DNA of 64,000 nucleotides, taken from positions 1 through 64,000 of the forward strand of contig CAZFKX010000022.1 in NCBI GenBank assembly GCA_964519345.1, given 5' to 3'. Positions 49,863 to 58,028 of this stretch are shown piece after piece (the first letter of the stretch is position 1; each line of letters opens with the position of its first letter). The stretch is from Persephonella sp964519345. GTDB lineage: Bacteria; Aquificota; Aquificia; Aquificales; Hydrogenothermaceae. The translations under genes and the position numbers were made by a program. The notes beneath the pieces were generated by a model. The model was not told where the DNA came from, made no database searches, and saw only the letters and a list, made by a program, of their open reading frames with translations.

Positions 49863-51134
49863 ATGGCAGATCTTTTTAACTTTCTTTTTAAAGAGCTTCT
49901 TGAAGCAAAGAAAATATATTTCAGGTTTGTATTTGGGGGAATTATTTTTATCTTATTTGGTTATGTGTATGTGATAGAACCCTACTTTTCTTATCAAAAC
50001 CAGAAAAAACAACTTGAAAACATATTAAATTATCAGTTGAAAGAAGTAAAAAAGCTTGAGGAAAAAATAAACAAACTAAAGAAAACTGTAGATCTTTCTG
50101 TTTTATCTTATGAGGAGCTTGAAAATAGATTGGATATTTTTCCTTATGAACTTGCTGGAGCCATTATTGATTTTAGAAATTATTTTAGTTCTGAAAAGAG
50201 AGAAAAACCACAAAAAGATCTCACAGAAGAGGAATATGAGTATTTTAAAAATTTCTCAAATATTAAAGAAGCTGTCAGATGGTACACTGATAATTGGTAT
50301 ATAAGAATTTTTAATATTGCGAAGGATGAGATCATAGAACCAATAAGTAAAACATCTACGGAGATAGGCTTGAGTACGAAAAAATTAGAAGATTTATACA
50401 GATCAACATTTGAATCCTTTGAAAAAAAATATAAAAGTTATGATGAGAATCTCTGGAAAGATTACAATCAAATAGTTGAAAATAAAAGTATTGTTGCAGA
50501 AAAAATATCTTCAACCCTAAAACAGACCATTAAAGAGTTTTTAGTAGAGATAAAAAATTATCTGGATACATTCAGAGATTACCTAAAAAAAGAAAATATA
50601 AAAGTAGAAAAATTAAAAGATAAAATAAATCAGATAAACAAAAGTGAAGAAGATCTGAAGAATAAACTAAACATAATAGACTCTCCGATAGGAAAACTTC
50701 CTGTAGATCTGGTTGATTTTATTAGAACATTTCCTTTTATACTATCCCTTATCTCTTTTTTTATATACCTTCAGTATAAAAAAATTCAAAACCTAATAGA
50801 ATATACTATCTCCCATTCTGATACTAAGGAGAAGCTGTTTAAAGTAAGATATACTTCCGAACATTACCTGCTTAAAAAACAGTTTTTATTGCTTGTATTT
50901 ATCCTCTTTTTTCTAATTTATCTAAGGGTTATTTATCTTATTATGATTGAGGGAGATCTTTTCAGGATGGTAACTGGAGAGGTTAACAGATCTGAACTTG
51001 CTCTGTACTCAGTTTTTTATCTATCTGGATTCTTAATATTCCTTTTACTAATCTCAAAGATATTCAGTATGAAAGGGGCTTTAAAGCCCCCTAAAAATTA
51101 TAAAGATTTAACACAGTTTAGAACTTCATCGTAA
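49863..51134 (+). CDS. Membrane protein with long coiled coil, function unknown
   Basis: 423 residues. One N-terminal membrane helix (about 22-42), a charged coiled-coil region at about 45-82, a large helical domain, a second coiled coil at about 222-275 (LKKENIKVEKLKDKINQINKSEEDLKNKL), then helices at about 290-305, 340-360 and 385-405. It resembles no family I know. The last 12 codons overlap the convergent tpx gene. Confidence 0.6.
   Translation: MADLFNFLFKELLEAKKIYFRFVFGGIIFILFGYVYVIEPYFSYQNQKKQLENILNYQLKEVKKLEEKINKLKKTVDLSVLSYEELENRLDIFPYELAGAIIDFRNYFSSEKREKPQKDLTEEEYEYFKNFSNIKEAVRWYTDNWYIRIFNIAKDEIIEPISKTSTEIGLSTKKLEDLYRSTFESFEKKYKSYDENLWKDYNQIVENKSIVAEKISSTLKQTIKEFLVEIKNYLDTFRDYLKKENIKVEKLKDKINQINKSEEDLKNKLNIIDSPIGKLPVDLVDFIRTFPFILSLISFFIYLQYKKIQNLIEYTISHSDTKEKLFKVRYTSEHYLLKKQFLLLVFILFFLIYLRVIYLIMIEGDLFRMVTGEVNRSELALYSVFYLSGFLIFLLLISKIFSMKGALKPPKNYKDLTQFRTSS
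51073..51092 (-). terminator. Probable terminator of tpx within the 3' end of the opposing gene
   Basis: GGGGCTTTAAAGCCCC (51075-51090) is a perfect palindrome about 8 nt past the tpx stop; on the minus strand it is followed by CTTTCAT, a weak T tract. It is coding on the plus strand, so a terminator role is tentative. Confidence 0.45.
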
Positions 51135-51601
51135 TTGGGTTCTTCGGTTATCTCAGGAACGAGCTGTTTATAAACGATCTTACCTTCAGAATCTACAACA
51201 AAAACAGATCTTGCGAGAATACCTTTTAAAGCACCTTCTGCAATTAAAACGCCGTATTTTTCCATATCTCTGTATCTGAAATCAGACGCTACAGTCACAT
51301 TCTCAATACTGAAGGACTCACAGAATCTCTTTTCAGCAAAAGGAAGATCCATAGATACTACTGTTACGTCAATATCAAGACCTGAAACAATTTCATTGAA
51401 TTTTTTTGTCTCAGTCTCACAAACCGGTGTGTCGAGCGATGGAACCGTTATAATAAGTTGTGGTTTTCCTTTAGCACCGCCGATAGTCTTTTCTGAAAGG
51501 TCTGAAGCAACAACTACAGCTTCAGGGGCTCTGTCGCCAACGTTAAGTTCTGGTCCTGCCAGTGCAACTGCGTTTCCTTTTAATGTTACTGTTGTAGCCA
51601 T
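51098..51601 (-). CDS. tpx: Thiol peroxidase (Tpx-type peroxiredoxin)
   Basis: 167 residues from ATG 51601, which follows GGAGG; a longer frame from 51661 lacks a ribosome site. Peroxidatic Cys in PSLDTPVCETETKKFNE and resolving Cys in RFCESFSIENVTVASDFR are both present. Tpx reduces lipid and other hydroperoxides using thioredoxin. Monocistronic, convergent with the coiled-coil membrane protein gene, overlapping it by 37 nt. Confidence 0.95.
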   Translation of the reverse strand: MATTVTLKGNAVALAGPELNVGDRAPEAVVVASDLSEKTIGGAKGKPQLIITVPSLDTPVCETETKKFNEIVSGLDIDVTVVSMDLPFAEKRFCESFSIENVTVASDFRYRDMEKYGVLIAEGALKGILARSVFVVDSEGKIVYKQLVPEITEEPNYDEVLNCVKSL

Positions 51602-51736
51602 GTATTTTTTCCTCCTGTCTTTATTTTTAAAAACTTTGAAAAAAAATACCTGAAAAATCATTCCTGTTTTATGATTTTTATCAAATGAGAAATGTCATAA
51701 AATAGAAGTATAACCATATTCAAAAAGGAAAGGGAT

Positions 51737-52312
51737 ATGAATAAAGAGATTATTAAAGAGATAATATTTACAGGAAAAGTTCTTTACAAAGAGGCATTAA
51801 TAAACAGCCGTGCAGGAAATATATCAGTCAGGGAAGGAGATCATCTTTATATTACCAAGACAGGAAAGATGCTTGGTTATCTAAATGAAAATGATATAGT
51901 TAAGCTTCCTATATTTTACGAGACTGTAAAAGATAAAATAGCATCGACAGAACTTTTAGTTCATAGGGAGATATACAAAAAAACGGATGCTAAAGCTATA
52001 ATACATGCTCATCCCATATACGCTGTGGTCATAAGTTTTATTGTTGATAATATGTTTGTTCCTGTTGACAATGAAGGGAAACTGTTTTTAGGTGAGGTTC
52101 CGGTGCTTGAAGTGGAAAAGGCAAGTGGATCAAAGGAACTTGCTGAAAAACTTTCAGAAACATTTATAAATAAGAGTAAAAAAATAGTGATAGTTAAAAA
52201 ACATGGAAGTTTTGCAATAGGAAACAGCCTCAATCAGGCTTTAAAGCTCACTTCTGATCTGGAATTCTGTAGTAAAGTATATTACCTTCTTAAAAAAGAT
52301 AGAAAATTGTGA
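51737..52312 (+). CDS. Class II aldolase/adducin family protein
   Basis: 191 residues. INSRAGNISVREGDHLYITKTGKMLGYL, the Glu in STELLVHREIYK, the zinc His pair in AIIHAHPIYA and a later His in VKKHGSFAIG make a complete metal site. Candidates are fuculose/ribulose phosphate aldolase or MtnB (methylthioribulose-1-phosphate dehydratase). No neighbour helps to decide. AAGGAAAGG precedes the ATG. Confidence 0.8.
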   Translation: MNKEIIKEIIFTGKVLYKEALINSRAGNISVREGDHLYITKTGKMLGYLNENDIVKLPIFYETVKDKIASTELLVHREIYKKTDAKAIIHAHPIYAVVISFIVDNMFVPVDNEGKLFLGEVPVLEVEKASGSKELAEKLSETFINKSKKIVIVKKHGSFAIGNSLNQALKLTSDLEFCSKVYYLLKKDRKL

Positions 52313-52358
52313 AAAAAACTATAGATTTAGTATTATATCTGTTACACAGGAGATTAAA

Positions 52359-52823
52359 ATGGAACCCATAATTGTAAAAAGTATGTCTTTTGATGAGGGG
52401 GAAACTATTCCCGTTGATTATACATGTGACGGTATGGATATATCGCCTGAGATAGTATGGGATAATGTTCCAGAAGAAACAAAAAGCTTTGTTCTGATAA
52501 TGGAAGATCCGGATGCACCAATGGGAGTCTTTACACACTGGGTTGTTTATGATATTCCTTCTTCCTTAAGGCTTCTTCCTGAAAATTTTCCTAAAGTTCC
52601 TCAGATAGACGGCATAAAGCAGGGGATAAATGACTTTGGAAGAATAGGATATGGGGGTCCATGTCCGCCAAAAGGAAGTACACACAGATATATATTTAAT
52701 ATTTTTGCCGTTTCTGTTCCTTCGTTAGAGCTCCCGACAGGAGCAACTAAAAAGATTATTGAAGAAAAGATGGAAGGTAAAGTTCTTTCAAAAGGAAAAT
52801 TAACAGGAATATATGGGAGGTAG
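52359..52823 (+). CDS. PEBP/YbhB-family protein, cytoplasmic copy
   Basis: This 154-residue member of the phosphatidylethanolamine-binding (Raf kinase inhibitor-like) family has YTCDGMDISPEIVWDNVPEET, IMEDPDAPMGVFTHWVVYD and GGPCPPKGSTHRYIFNIFA, which form the anion-binding pocket. No signal peptide. Function of bacterial members is unclear. It lies 3 nt before a second, secreted copy. Confidence 0.9.
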   Translation: MEPIIVKSMSFDEGETIPVDYTCDGMDISPEIVWDNVPEETKSFVLIMEDPDAPMGVFTHWVVYDIPSSLRLLPENFPKVPQIDGIKQGINDFGRIGYGGPCPPKGSTHRYIFNIFAVSVPSLELPTGATKKIIEEKMEGKVLSKGKLTGIYGR

Positions 52824-52826
52824 CAG

Positions 52827-53372
52827 ATGTTTAGGGCATTGTTTTTATCAATTGTACTGATTGTATCCTTAGGTTCAGTTAGAGCTGACGATAATAATTT
52901 TGGGAAGATCTCGTTTTTTATCAGAACATCAGCATTTATGGACAATGGATTTATACCAAAAAAGTACACATGCGATGGAATGAATGTATCTCCAGACCTT
53001 TTCTGGGGTGAATTTCCACCTGATACTAAAAGTTTCGTAATAATAATGGAAGATCCGGATGCACCAATGGGAGTCTTTACACACTGGATTGTTTATGATA
53101 TTCCCTACACCGTTACAGCATTGAATGAAAATATACAAAAAACACCTGTTGTAAATGGTTATATTAAGCAGGGGATAAACGACTTTGGAAGAATAGGGTA
53201 TTTTGGCCCATGCCCACCAAAAGGAATGCCTCATAGATATTTTATTAGGATTTACGCTCTTGACATTCCTGTTTTGGGTCTTCCTCCAGGAGCAGTTAGA
53301 CAGGATGTTCTTTACAAAATGGAAGGTCATGTTATTGCACAGACTCATATTGTAGGACTTTATGGAAGATAA
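52827..53372 (+). CDS. PEBP/YbhB-family protein, exported paralogue
   Basis: 181 residues. It is a clear paralogue of the preceding gene (IMEDPDAPMGVFTHWIVYD identical but for one residue, GPCPPKGMPHRYF) with an added signal peptide (MFRALFLSIVLIVSLGSVRAD). A stretch of more than 40 nt around the PDAPMGVF motif is nearly identical in both genes, so duplication is recent or homogenised by gene conversion. The pair would serve cytoplasm and periplasm. Same transcript. Confidence 0.9.
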   Translation: MFRALFLSIVLIVSLGSVRADDNNFGKISFFIRTSAFMDNGFIPKKYTCDGMNVSPDLFWGEFPPDTKSFVIIMEDPDAPMGVFTHWIVYDIPYTVTALNENIQKTPVVNGYIKQGINDFGRIGYFGPCPPKGMPHRYFIRIYALDIPVLGLPPGAVRQDVLYKMEGHVIAQTHIVGLYGR

Positions 53373-53927
53373 TTAACCTAATTTCTCTTCTATAATTTTC
53401 TTGATCAGTTCCTGTCTTTCCTTTCCTTTTTCTTTAGTTTGCCGTATTCTGACAAGTTCATCAAGTAATTCTTCAAGATTATCAGGGAGAGCGTTCTCAA
53501 TAATCTCCCTTATCTTTCCTGATAACCCTGGAGCTTTTCCTGAAGTGGTTATACCTATAACTATATCTCCTTTTTTTACATAAGCAGGAAATATAAAATC
53601 GCAGTAGTCCGGACTGTCAACAGAATTTACGTGGATTTTAAGTTCTTTACATTTGCTGTAAATCTCTTTCTGTAGATCAATATTATCTACAGCCACAATA
53701 ACTATATCTTTTCCTTTTAAATCTTCTTTTTTAAAAGGTCTTTTTATCACTTTTATGCCGTTTTTTTTACATAAATCTTCAACCTGCTGTGATACTTTTT
53801 TTGCTACAACCGTTATCTTAGGAGAAAAAGGTAAAAGCTTTTCTATTTTTCTGAGAGCAACATTTCCAGCACCTACAACAAGAATATCCTTTTCTTTTAG
53901 ATTCACAAACATAGGAAATAAAGCCAT
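53373..53927 (-). CDS. Siroheme synthase N-domain: precorrin-2 dehydrogenase / sirohydrochlorin ferrochelatase
   Basis: 184 residues equal to the CysG N-terminal part (Met8p/SirC-type). The NAD-binding motif is DILVVGAGNVALRKIEKLLPF, followed by VNSVDSPDYCDFIFPAYVKKGD with the catalytic Asp region and ITTSGKAPGLSGKIRE. It makes sirohydrochlorin (and perhaps siroheme), the cofactor of the nitrite reductase encoded 0.9 kb away. The methyltransferase half is not in the window. It is downstream of the GATase gene by 2 nt. Confidence 0.92.
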   Translation of the reverse strand: MALFPMFVNLKEKDILVVGAGNVALRKIEKLLPFSPKITVVAKKVSQQVEDLCKKNGIKVIKRPFKKEDLKGKDIVIVAVDNIDLQKEIYSKCKELKIHVNSVDSPDYCDFIFPAYVKKGDIVIGITTSGKAPGLSGKIREIIENALPDNLEELLDELVRIRQTKEKGKERQELIKKIIEEKLG

Positions 53928-53929
53928 AT

Positions 53930-54622
53930 TTACACCTCAAATTTATCCATAAATCTGTAAAGTAGCTTTTCCAACTGTCTAAAATTTTTATTTTGAGAGA
54001 GTATAAATTCGGGATCCTGAATGTATTTCCCTTTTTCTTTTAATTCTTCAGCAGAGTTATTTATCAGTTCTTCAGCTGTTTTTTTATCAGTTTCTAAATG
54101 AAACTGGAGACCGACAATACGACCATCATAAACAAAAGCCTGATTTTCACATGCCTCTGATCTGACTGTATGAACAGCTCCTTCAGGAATATCAAATGTA
54201 TCTCCATGCCAGTGAAATCCTGTGAATGTATCAGGAAGAATGGAGAAAAATTTTGATCTTTTTCCTTCAGGTGTGAGTTTAAGATCAAACCAACCTATCT
54301 CTTTGAACCTGTTTTTGTAAACCTTTCCTCCCAGAACATCAGCTATCAGCTGTGCTCCAAGGCAGATACCCAATATTTTTTTTCCATACTTTATAGACTT
54401 TTCAATGAAAAGTTTTTCTTCTTTCAGCCATGGAAACTCTTTATCATCGTAAACGCCCATAGGTCCACCTAACACAATAAGAAAATCAAAATTATCAGGA
54501 TCAGGAAGTTGCTCTTTCAAAAAAAGTTTAGTCCCATCGATTCTGTATCCTTTTGAGCTTGCCCACTTAAATATATTTGCAGGTGTCTCAAAATGAACAT
54601 GCTGTATATAATGTATTCTCAT
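53930..54622 (-). CDS. Class I glutamine amidotransferase-like protein
   Basis: 230 residues from ATG 54622 (AGGGAG upstream; an ATG at 54640 is less likely). The nucleophile elbow is KILGICLGAQLIADVLGG with Cys, the His is in GLQFHLETD and the Glu follows. It resembles the GuaA-like stand-alone GATases. The shared promoter region with nirA and the coupling to siroheme synthase hint at a nitrogen role; the acceptor substrate is unknown. Confidence 0.82.
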   Translation of the reverse strand: MRIHYIQHVHFETPANIFKWASSKGYRIDGTKLFLKEQLPDPDNFDFLIVLGGPMGVYDDKEFPWLKEEKLFIEKSIKYGKKILGICLGAQLIADVLGGKVYKNRFKEIGWFDLKLTPEGKRSKFFSILPDTFTGFHWHGDTFDIPEGAVHTVRSEACENQAFVYDGRIVGLQFHLETDKKTAEELINNSAEELKEKGKYIQDPEFILSQNKNFRQLEKLLYRFMDKFEV

Positions 54623-54633
54623 CTTATCTCCCT

Positions 54634-54657
54634 TGCACAAAATTAGTGCATATGCAC
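54634..54657. promoter_or_regulatory. NtrC-like dyad site in the GATase-nirA intergenic region
   Basis: TGCACAAAATTAGTGCA (54634-54650) has the 17-bp spacing of the NtrC consensus TGCACC-N5-GGTGCA, with the TGCAC and GTGCA half-sites intact. It overlaps a second palindrome, GTGCATATGCAC (54646-54657), giving three consecutive half-sites. The dyad centre is about 130 bp upstream of the predicted nirA start and just upstream of the divergent GATase gene. Confidence 0.6.
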
Positions 54658-54744
54658 ATTATTGCTCCAGACTACTAAAGACATTATACATTCTATTTTT
54701 CTTTTTTTACAGGTATTTCGGGATCTGGAGAGAATTTTTATTTT

Positions 54745-54762
54745 TTGGCATGCCGGTTGCTA
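54745..54762 (+). promoter_or_regulatory. Sigma-54 promoter of the nirA-narK-nasA operon
   Basis: TTGGCATGCCGGTTGCTA matches the sigma-54 consensus, with the invariant GG (54747-54748) and GC (54759-54760) exactly 10 bp apart. The start of transcription should be near 54772, 30 nt before ATG 54802. A GGAG at 54787 serves as ribosome site. It points to nitrogen-status control. Confidence 0.8.
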
Positions 54763-54801
54763 ATAAGAGAACAAAAAAGAAAATATGGAGACAAAATATA
54801 G

Positions 54802-56721
54802 ATGGAAAAGTTGATCAAAATTAGTAAAGAAAGAAACAAAAAACTGAATAAGATAGAAGTTCTTAAGCAAGAATGCTCAGTTGAGGAATCTTTTAAAAGA
54901 TTAAATATATATGCAAAGAAAGGCTTTTCTTCAATACCTGAGCATGATCTAAACTACTTTCTTAAATGTTTCGGTATATTTTACAGGCCTGCTACTTTGG
55001 AAAGATTTATGTTAAGAGTCAGAATTCCAGGTGGAAGGCTAACAAAGGAACAGGCTTTTGAGATAGGAAAGATATCTGAAGAGTTTGGCAGAAATTATAT
55101 AGATCTTACAACCCGCATGCAGATAGAACTAAGGTACCTTAGGATAGAAGATATCCCGGAAATATTTAAAAGATTAGAATCTGTAGGAATAACAACATTC
55201 CAGACAGGTGTTGATAATTTTAGAAATATAGTTCAGGATCCGTTAGATGGACTTGCTTTTGATAATGTTATCTCAACATGGAACATACTTCAAAAAATGC
55301 AGTCTATCTTTTTGAAAAAGTCTGAATGGATATGTAAACTTCCAAGAAAACTCAATATCTGTATAACTGGAAGTTTTTCAAACAGATGTAACGCTTACGG
55401 TCATGATGTTTCCTTTGTTCTTGCAGAGAAAGATGGAATTTATGGTTTCAATGTGTACCTTGGGGGGAAGGTGGGAGAAGTAGCAAAGCCAGCAGATCTT
55501 TTTTTGACTGGGGACATTGTCCCCAGTTTTTTGGAAGGTTTGGGAAGTATATATAAAAAGTATGGTTTTAAAGACAGCAGGAATAGAAATAGACTGAAGT
55601 TTCTTATAGACGCTGTTGGTATGTATGGAGTAGTAAAAGCTGTTGAAAATGAGATCGGAATTGAATTTCAAAAATCAGGGAAAAGTCTAACGGAACTTGA
55701 TGGAGGCGACCATCCATATAGGATTCAGTTAAAAGATGGGAGTTATGCCATACATGTGGTTGTTCCTGCTGGTATTTTTTCTGGATCTGATCTTATTAAG
55801 GCTGTAGAGATATTAGAGCAAAACCCTGGGAGTGAGATAAGACTAACCGTTGAGCAGAATTTTTATATCACCGGTATAAAAGATCCTGAAAATGTAGAAA
55901 GATATGATCTGTTTAAAAAATACAAAAACCGGTCTTCCATTTATTTTACCAATTTAATAGCCTGTGCAGGAACGGAGCAATGTCCTTTTGGTGTGATACC
56001 AAATAAACCAGACGCAATAAAACTGGCTGAGTTTCTTACAGATAAGTATCCTCTTGAGTGCAGTGAAGGTAAACTGAGAATGTACTGGTCAGCCTGTCAG
56101 AAAGGATGCGGTATTCACGGTATGGGAGACCTTGGATTTGTTGGGGTTAAGTTCAAGGAAGGAAATAAAATTGTTACAGGAGTAGATGTATATTACGGTG
56201 GGACTGTAATAGGAGAAAGTACGGAAGGTAAACTTCTATTAAAATCGGTTCCTTTAGACAGCGTCGGTTCATACATTGAAGAGATTATAAAGATATATAT
56301 AGATCTCAAAAAAGAAAAAGAAAGTTTTGAGAAGTTCTACAAAAGAGTTCTTTCAAATATTTCCAAAGATGCTTTGAGATTTATTATAAGGTTTAACTGT
56401 ATGATTAAAAAGGACTACCCTCAGTTCATTCTTAATTTAAATAGATCGTTATTAAATAGATCTTCCGAAGAAGAGGAAATATTTTTAATCGGAATACAGC
56501 TTTATAGAAGAGCCACAGGAAAAAATCCTTACTCCAAATCTAATATCCTTGAGATATACGATTTTCCTGAACCTGAAAAACCGTCAAAACTGAACCCTGA
56601 TATACCAAGTAAGCTTGAAACAATAATCATGAAAATGATCAAAAAAGATCCACAAAAGAGATACAAAGTTTTTACGGAGATAGAAGAAGATTTAAAGGAG
56701 GCATTTAATGGAAAGCAGTAG
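54802..56721 (+). CDS. nirA: Assimilatory ferredoxin-type nitrite reductase with kinase-like C-terminal tail
   Basis: 639 residues. Two nitrite/sulfite reductase ferredoxin-like half domains plus the siroheme-4Fe-4S domains; cluster ligands are Cys388, Cys394, Cys432 and Cys436 (CAGTEQC...CQKGC). It reduces nitrite to ammonia with six electrons. Ordinary NirA ends near residue 515. Here about 120 more residues follow, and 556-635 read like the C-lobe of a Ser/Thr kinase (EIFLIGIQLYRRATGKNPY, LNPDIPSKLETIIMKMIKKD, PQKRY). No kinase N-lobe, HRD or DFG motif exists. First gene of the operon, overlapping narK by 14 nt. Confidence 0.9.
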   Translation: MEKLIKISKERNKKLNKIEVLKQECSVEESFKRLNIYAKKGFSSIPEHDLNYFLKCFGIFYRPATLERFMLRVRIPGGRLTKEQAFEIGKISEEFGRNYIDLTTRMQIELRYLRIEDIPEIFKRLESVGITTFQTGVDNFRNIVQDPLDGLAFDNVISTWNILQKMQSIFLKKSEWICKLPRKLNICITGSFSNRCNAYGHDVSFVLAEKDGIYGFNVYLGGKVGEVAKPADLFLTGDIVPSFLEGLGSIYKKYGFKDSRNRNRLKFLIDAVGMYGVVKAVENEIGIEFQKSGKSLTELDGGDHPYRIQLKDGSYAIHVVVPAGIFSGSDLIKAVEILEQNPGSEIRLTVEQNFYITGIKDPENVERYDLFKKYKNRSSIYFTNLIACAGTEQCPFGVIPNKPDAIKLAEFLTDKYPLECSEGKLRMYWSACQKGCGIHGMGDLGFVGVKFKEGNKIVTGVDVYYGGTVIGESTEGKLLLKSVPLDSVGSYIEEIIKIYIDLKKEKESFEKFYKRVLSNISKDALRFIIRFNCMIKKDYPQFILNLNRSLLNRSSEEEEIFLIGIQLYRRATGKNPYSKSNILEIYDFPEPEKPSKLNPDIPSKLETIIMKMIKKDPQKRYKVFTEIEEDLKEAFNGKQ

Positions 56722-58027
56722 TTTAAAGATCAAAGGAAGCCCGGTTGTGGGTCTTTCTATGGCGACATTTGGATTTTTTATAGGATTTGCAGCTGTCTCG
56801 TTATATGGCCCTGTGGCTAAAAACCTTAAAGAGATTTTAGGTTTATCTGGATTTTTACTTGGTCTTCTTATCGCAGCACCAAATCTAACAGGCTCTTTAT
56901 TGAGAATTCCTTTTGCAGCTTGGGTTGACAAGGTTGGAGGTAAAATTCCTTTAGCAACTTTACTTATACTTTCAGTTATAGGTATGGGTGGATTATCAAC
57001 CCTTTTATACTTCTACTATCCTGATCTTGAACCATGGATGTACTGGCTTATACTCTTTTTTGGTTTTCTAAGTGGTTGTGGAATAGCTACTTTCTCGGTA
57101 GGTATAGCCCAGACAGCATACTGGTATCCTGAAAGCAAACAAGGATTTGCACTTGGAATATACGCAGGAATTGGTAATCTTGCTCCTGGTATATTTGGAC
57201 TTGTTCTACCTTTTGCACTGAGAGAAATAGGACTTACAGCTTCTTATATATTATGGTTTGGATTTTTACTTATTGGAACCGTCATATATGTTATTTTTGC
57301 TAAAGATGCTCCATACTTTCAGATGATTAAATCCGGTATATCAAGGAAAGAAGCTGTAGTAAAAGCAAAGAAATATGGACAAGAATTAATACCAACAGGG
57401 AGTCTTATAGAATCATTAAAAAATTCTGCAAAACATATTGAAACCTGGGCTTTGGTGGCGCTATATTTCACATCATTTGGTGGATTTCTTGCTTTAACTG
57501 GGTGGTTTATAGTTTTTTGGGTTGAAAGTTACGATATAGAACTTAGACATGCCGGTCTTTTAATGGCGTTTGGTTTTTCACTTCTCGCGTCTGTTGTAAG
57601 GATTTTTGGAGGATGGATATCAGATAAGATCGGAGGCGAACTGGTTTCTATCACAGCTTTTAGTATGATTCTTATAGGTGCAGTGATTGTTATTTTAGGA
57701 GGCAATACCAATTTCTCCGTCTCACTTGCAGGTGAAATACTGATGGGAGCAGGAATGGGTATTGCCAACGGTGCAGTGTTTAAATTAGTTCCCAAATACG
57801 TTCCACACGCAACAGGTGGAGCTGCAGGATGGGTTGGAGGACTTGGAGCTTTTGGAGGATTTGTTGTTCCTCCTATACTTGGAATCTTTGTTCAGAATTA
57901 CGGAGTTATCGGCTATTCAAAAGGATTTATTGTTTATGTGATTCTTTCCATATTTGCAATTATTATTTCCGGCCTTTTATGGAAGGCTTATGGAAAAGAG
58001 ATAAACAAACCACTTGAGGAAGTTTAA
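56708..58027 (+). CDS. narK: Nitrate/nitrite MFS transporter
   Basis: 439 residues, 12 predicted helices. The NNP family signatures are recognisable: FALGIYAGIGNLAPGIFG (first) and GMGIANGAVFKLVPKYV with GGLGAFGGFVVP (second). It imports nitrate or exports nitrite. GGAGG lies in the nirA 3' end before ATG 56708. It is translationally coupled to nirA and followed 1 nt later by nasA. Confidence 0.92.
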   Translation: MESSSLKIKGSPVVGLSMATFGFFIGFAAVSLYGPVAKNLKEILGLSGFLLGLLIAAPNLTGSLLRIPFAAWVDKVGGKIPLATLLILSVIGMGGLSTLLYFYYPDLEPWMYWLILFFGFLSGCGIATFSVGIAQTAYWYPESKQGFALGIYAGIGNLAPGIFGLVLPFALREIGLTASYILWFGFLLIGTVIYVIFAKDAPYFQMIKSGISRKEAVVKAKKYGQELIPTGSLIESLKNSAKHIETWALVALYFTSFGGFLALTGWFIVFWVESYDIELRHAGLLMAFGFSLLASVVRIFGGWISDKIGGELVSITAFSMILIGAVIVILGGNTNFSVSLAGEILMGAGMGIANGAVFKLVPKYVPHATGGAAGWVGGLGAFGGFVVPPILGIFVQNYGVIGYSKGFIVYVILSIFAIIISGLLWKAYGKEINKPLEEV

Positions 58028-58028
58028 A

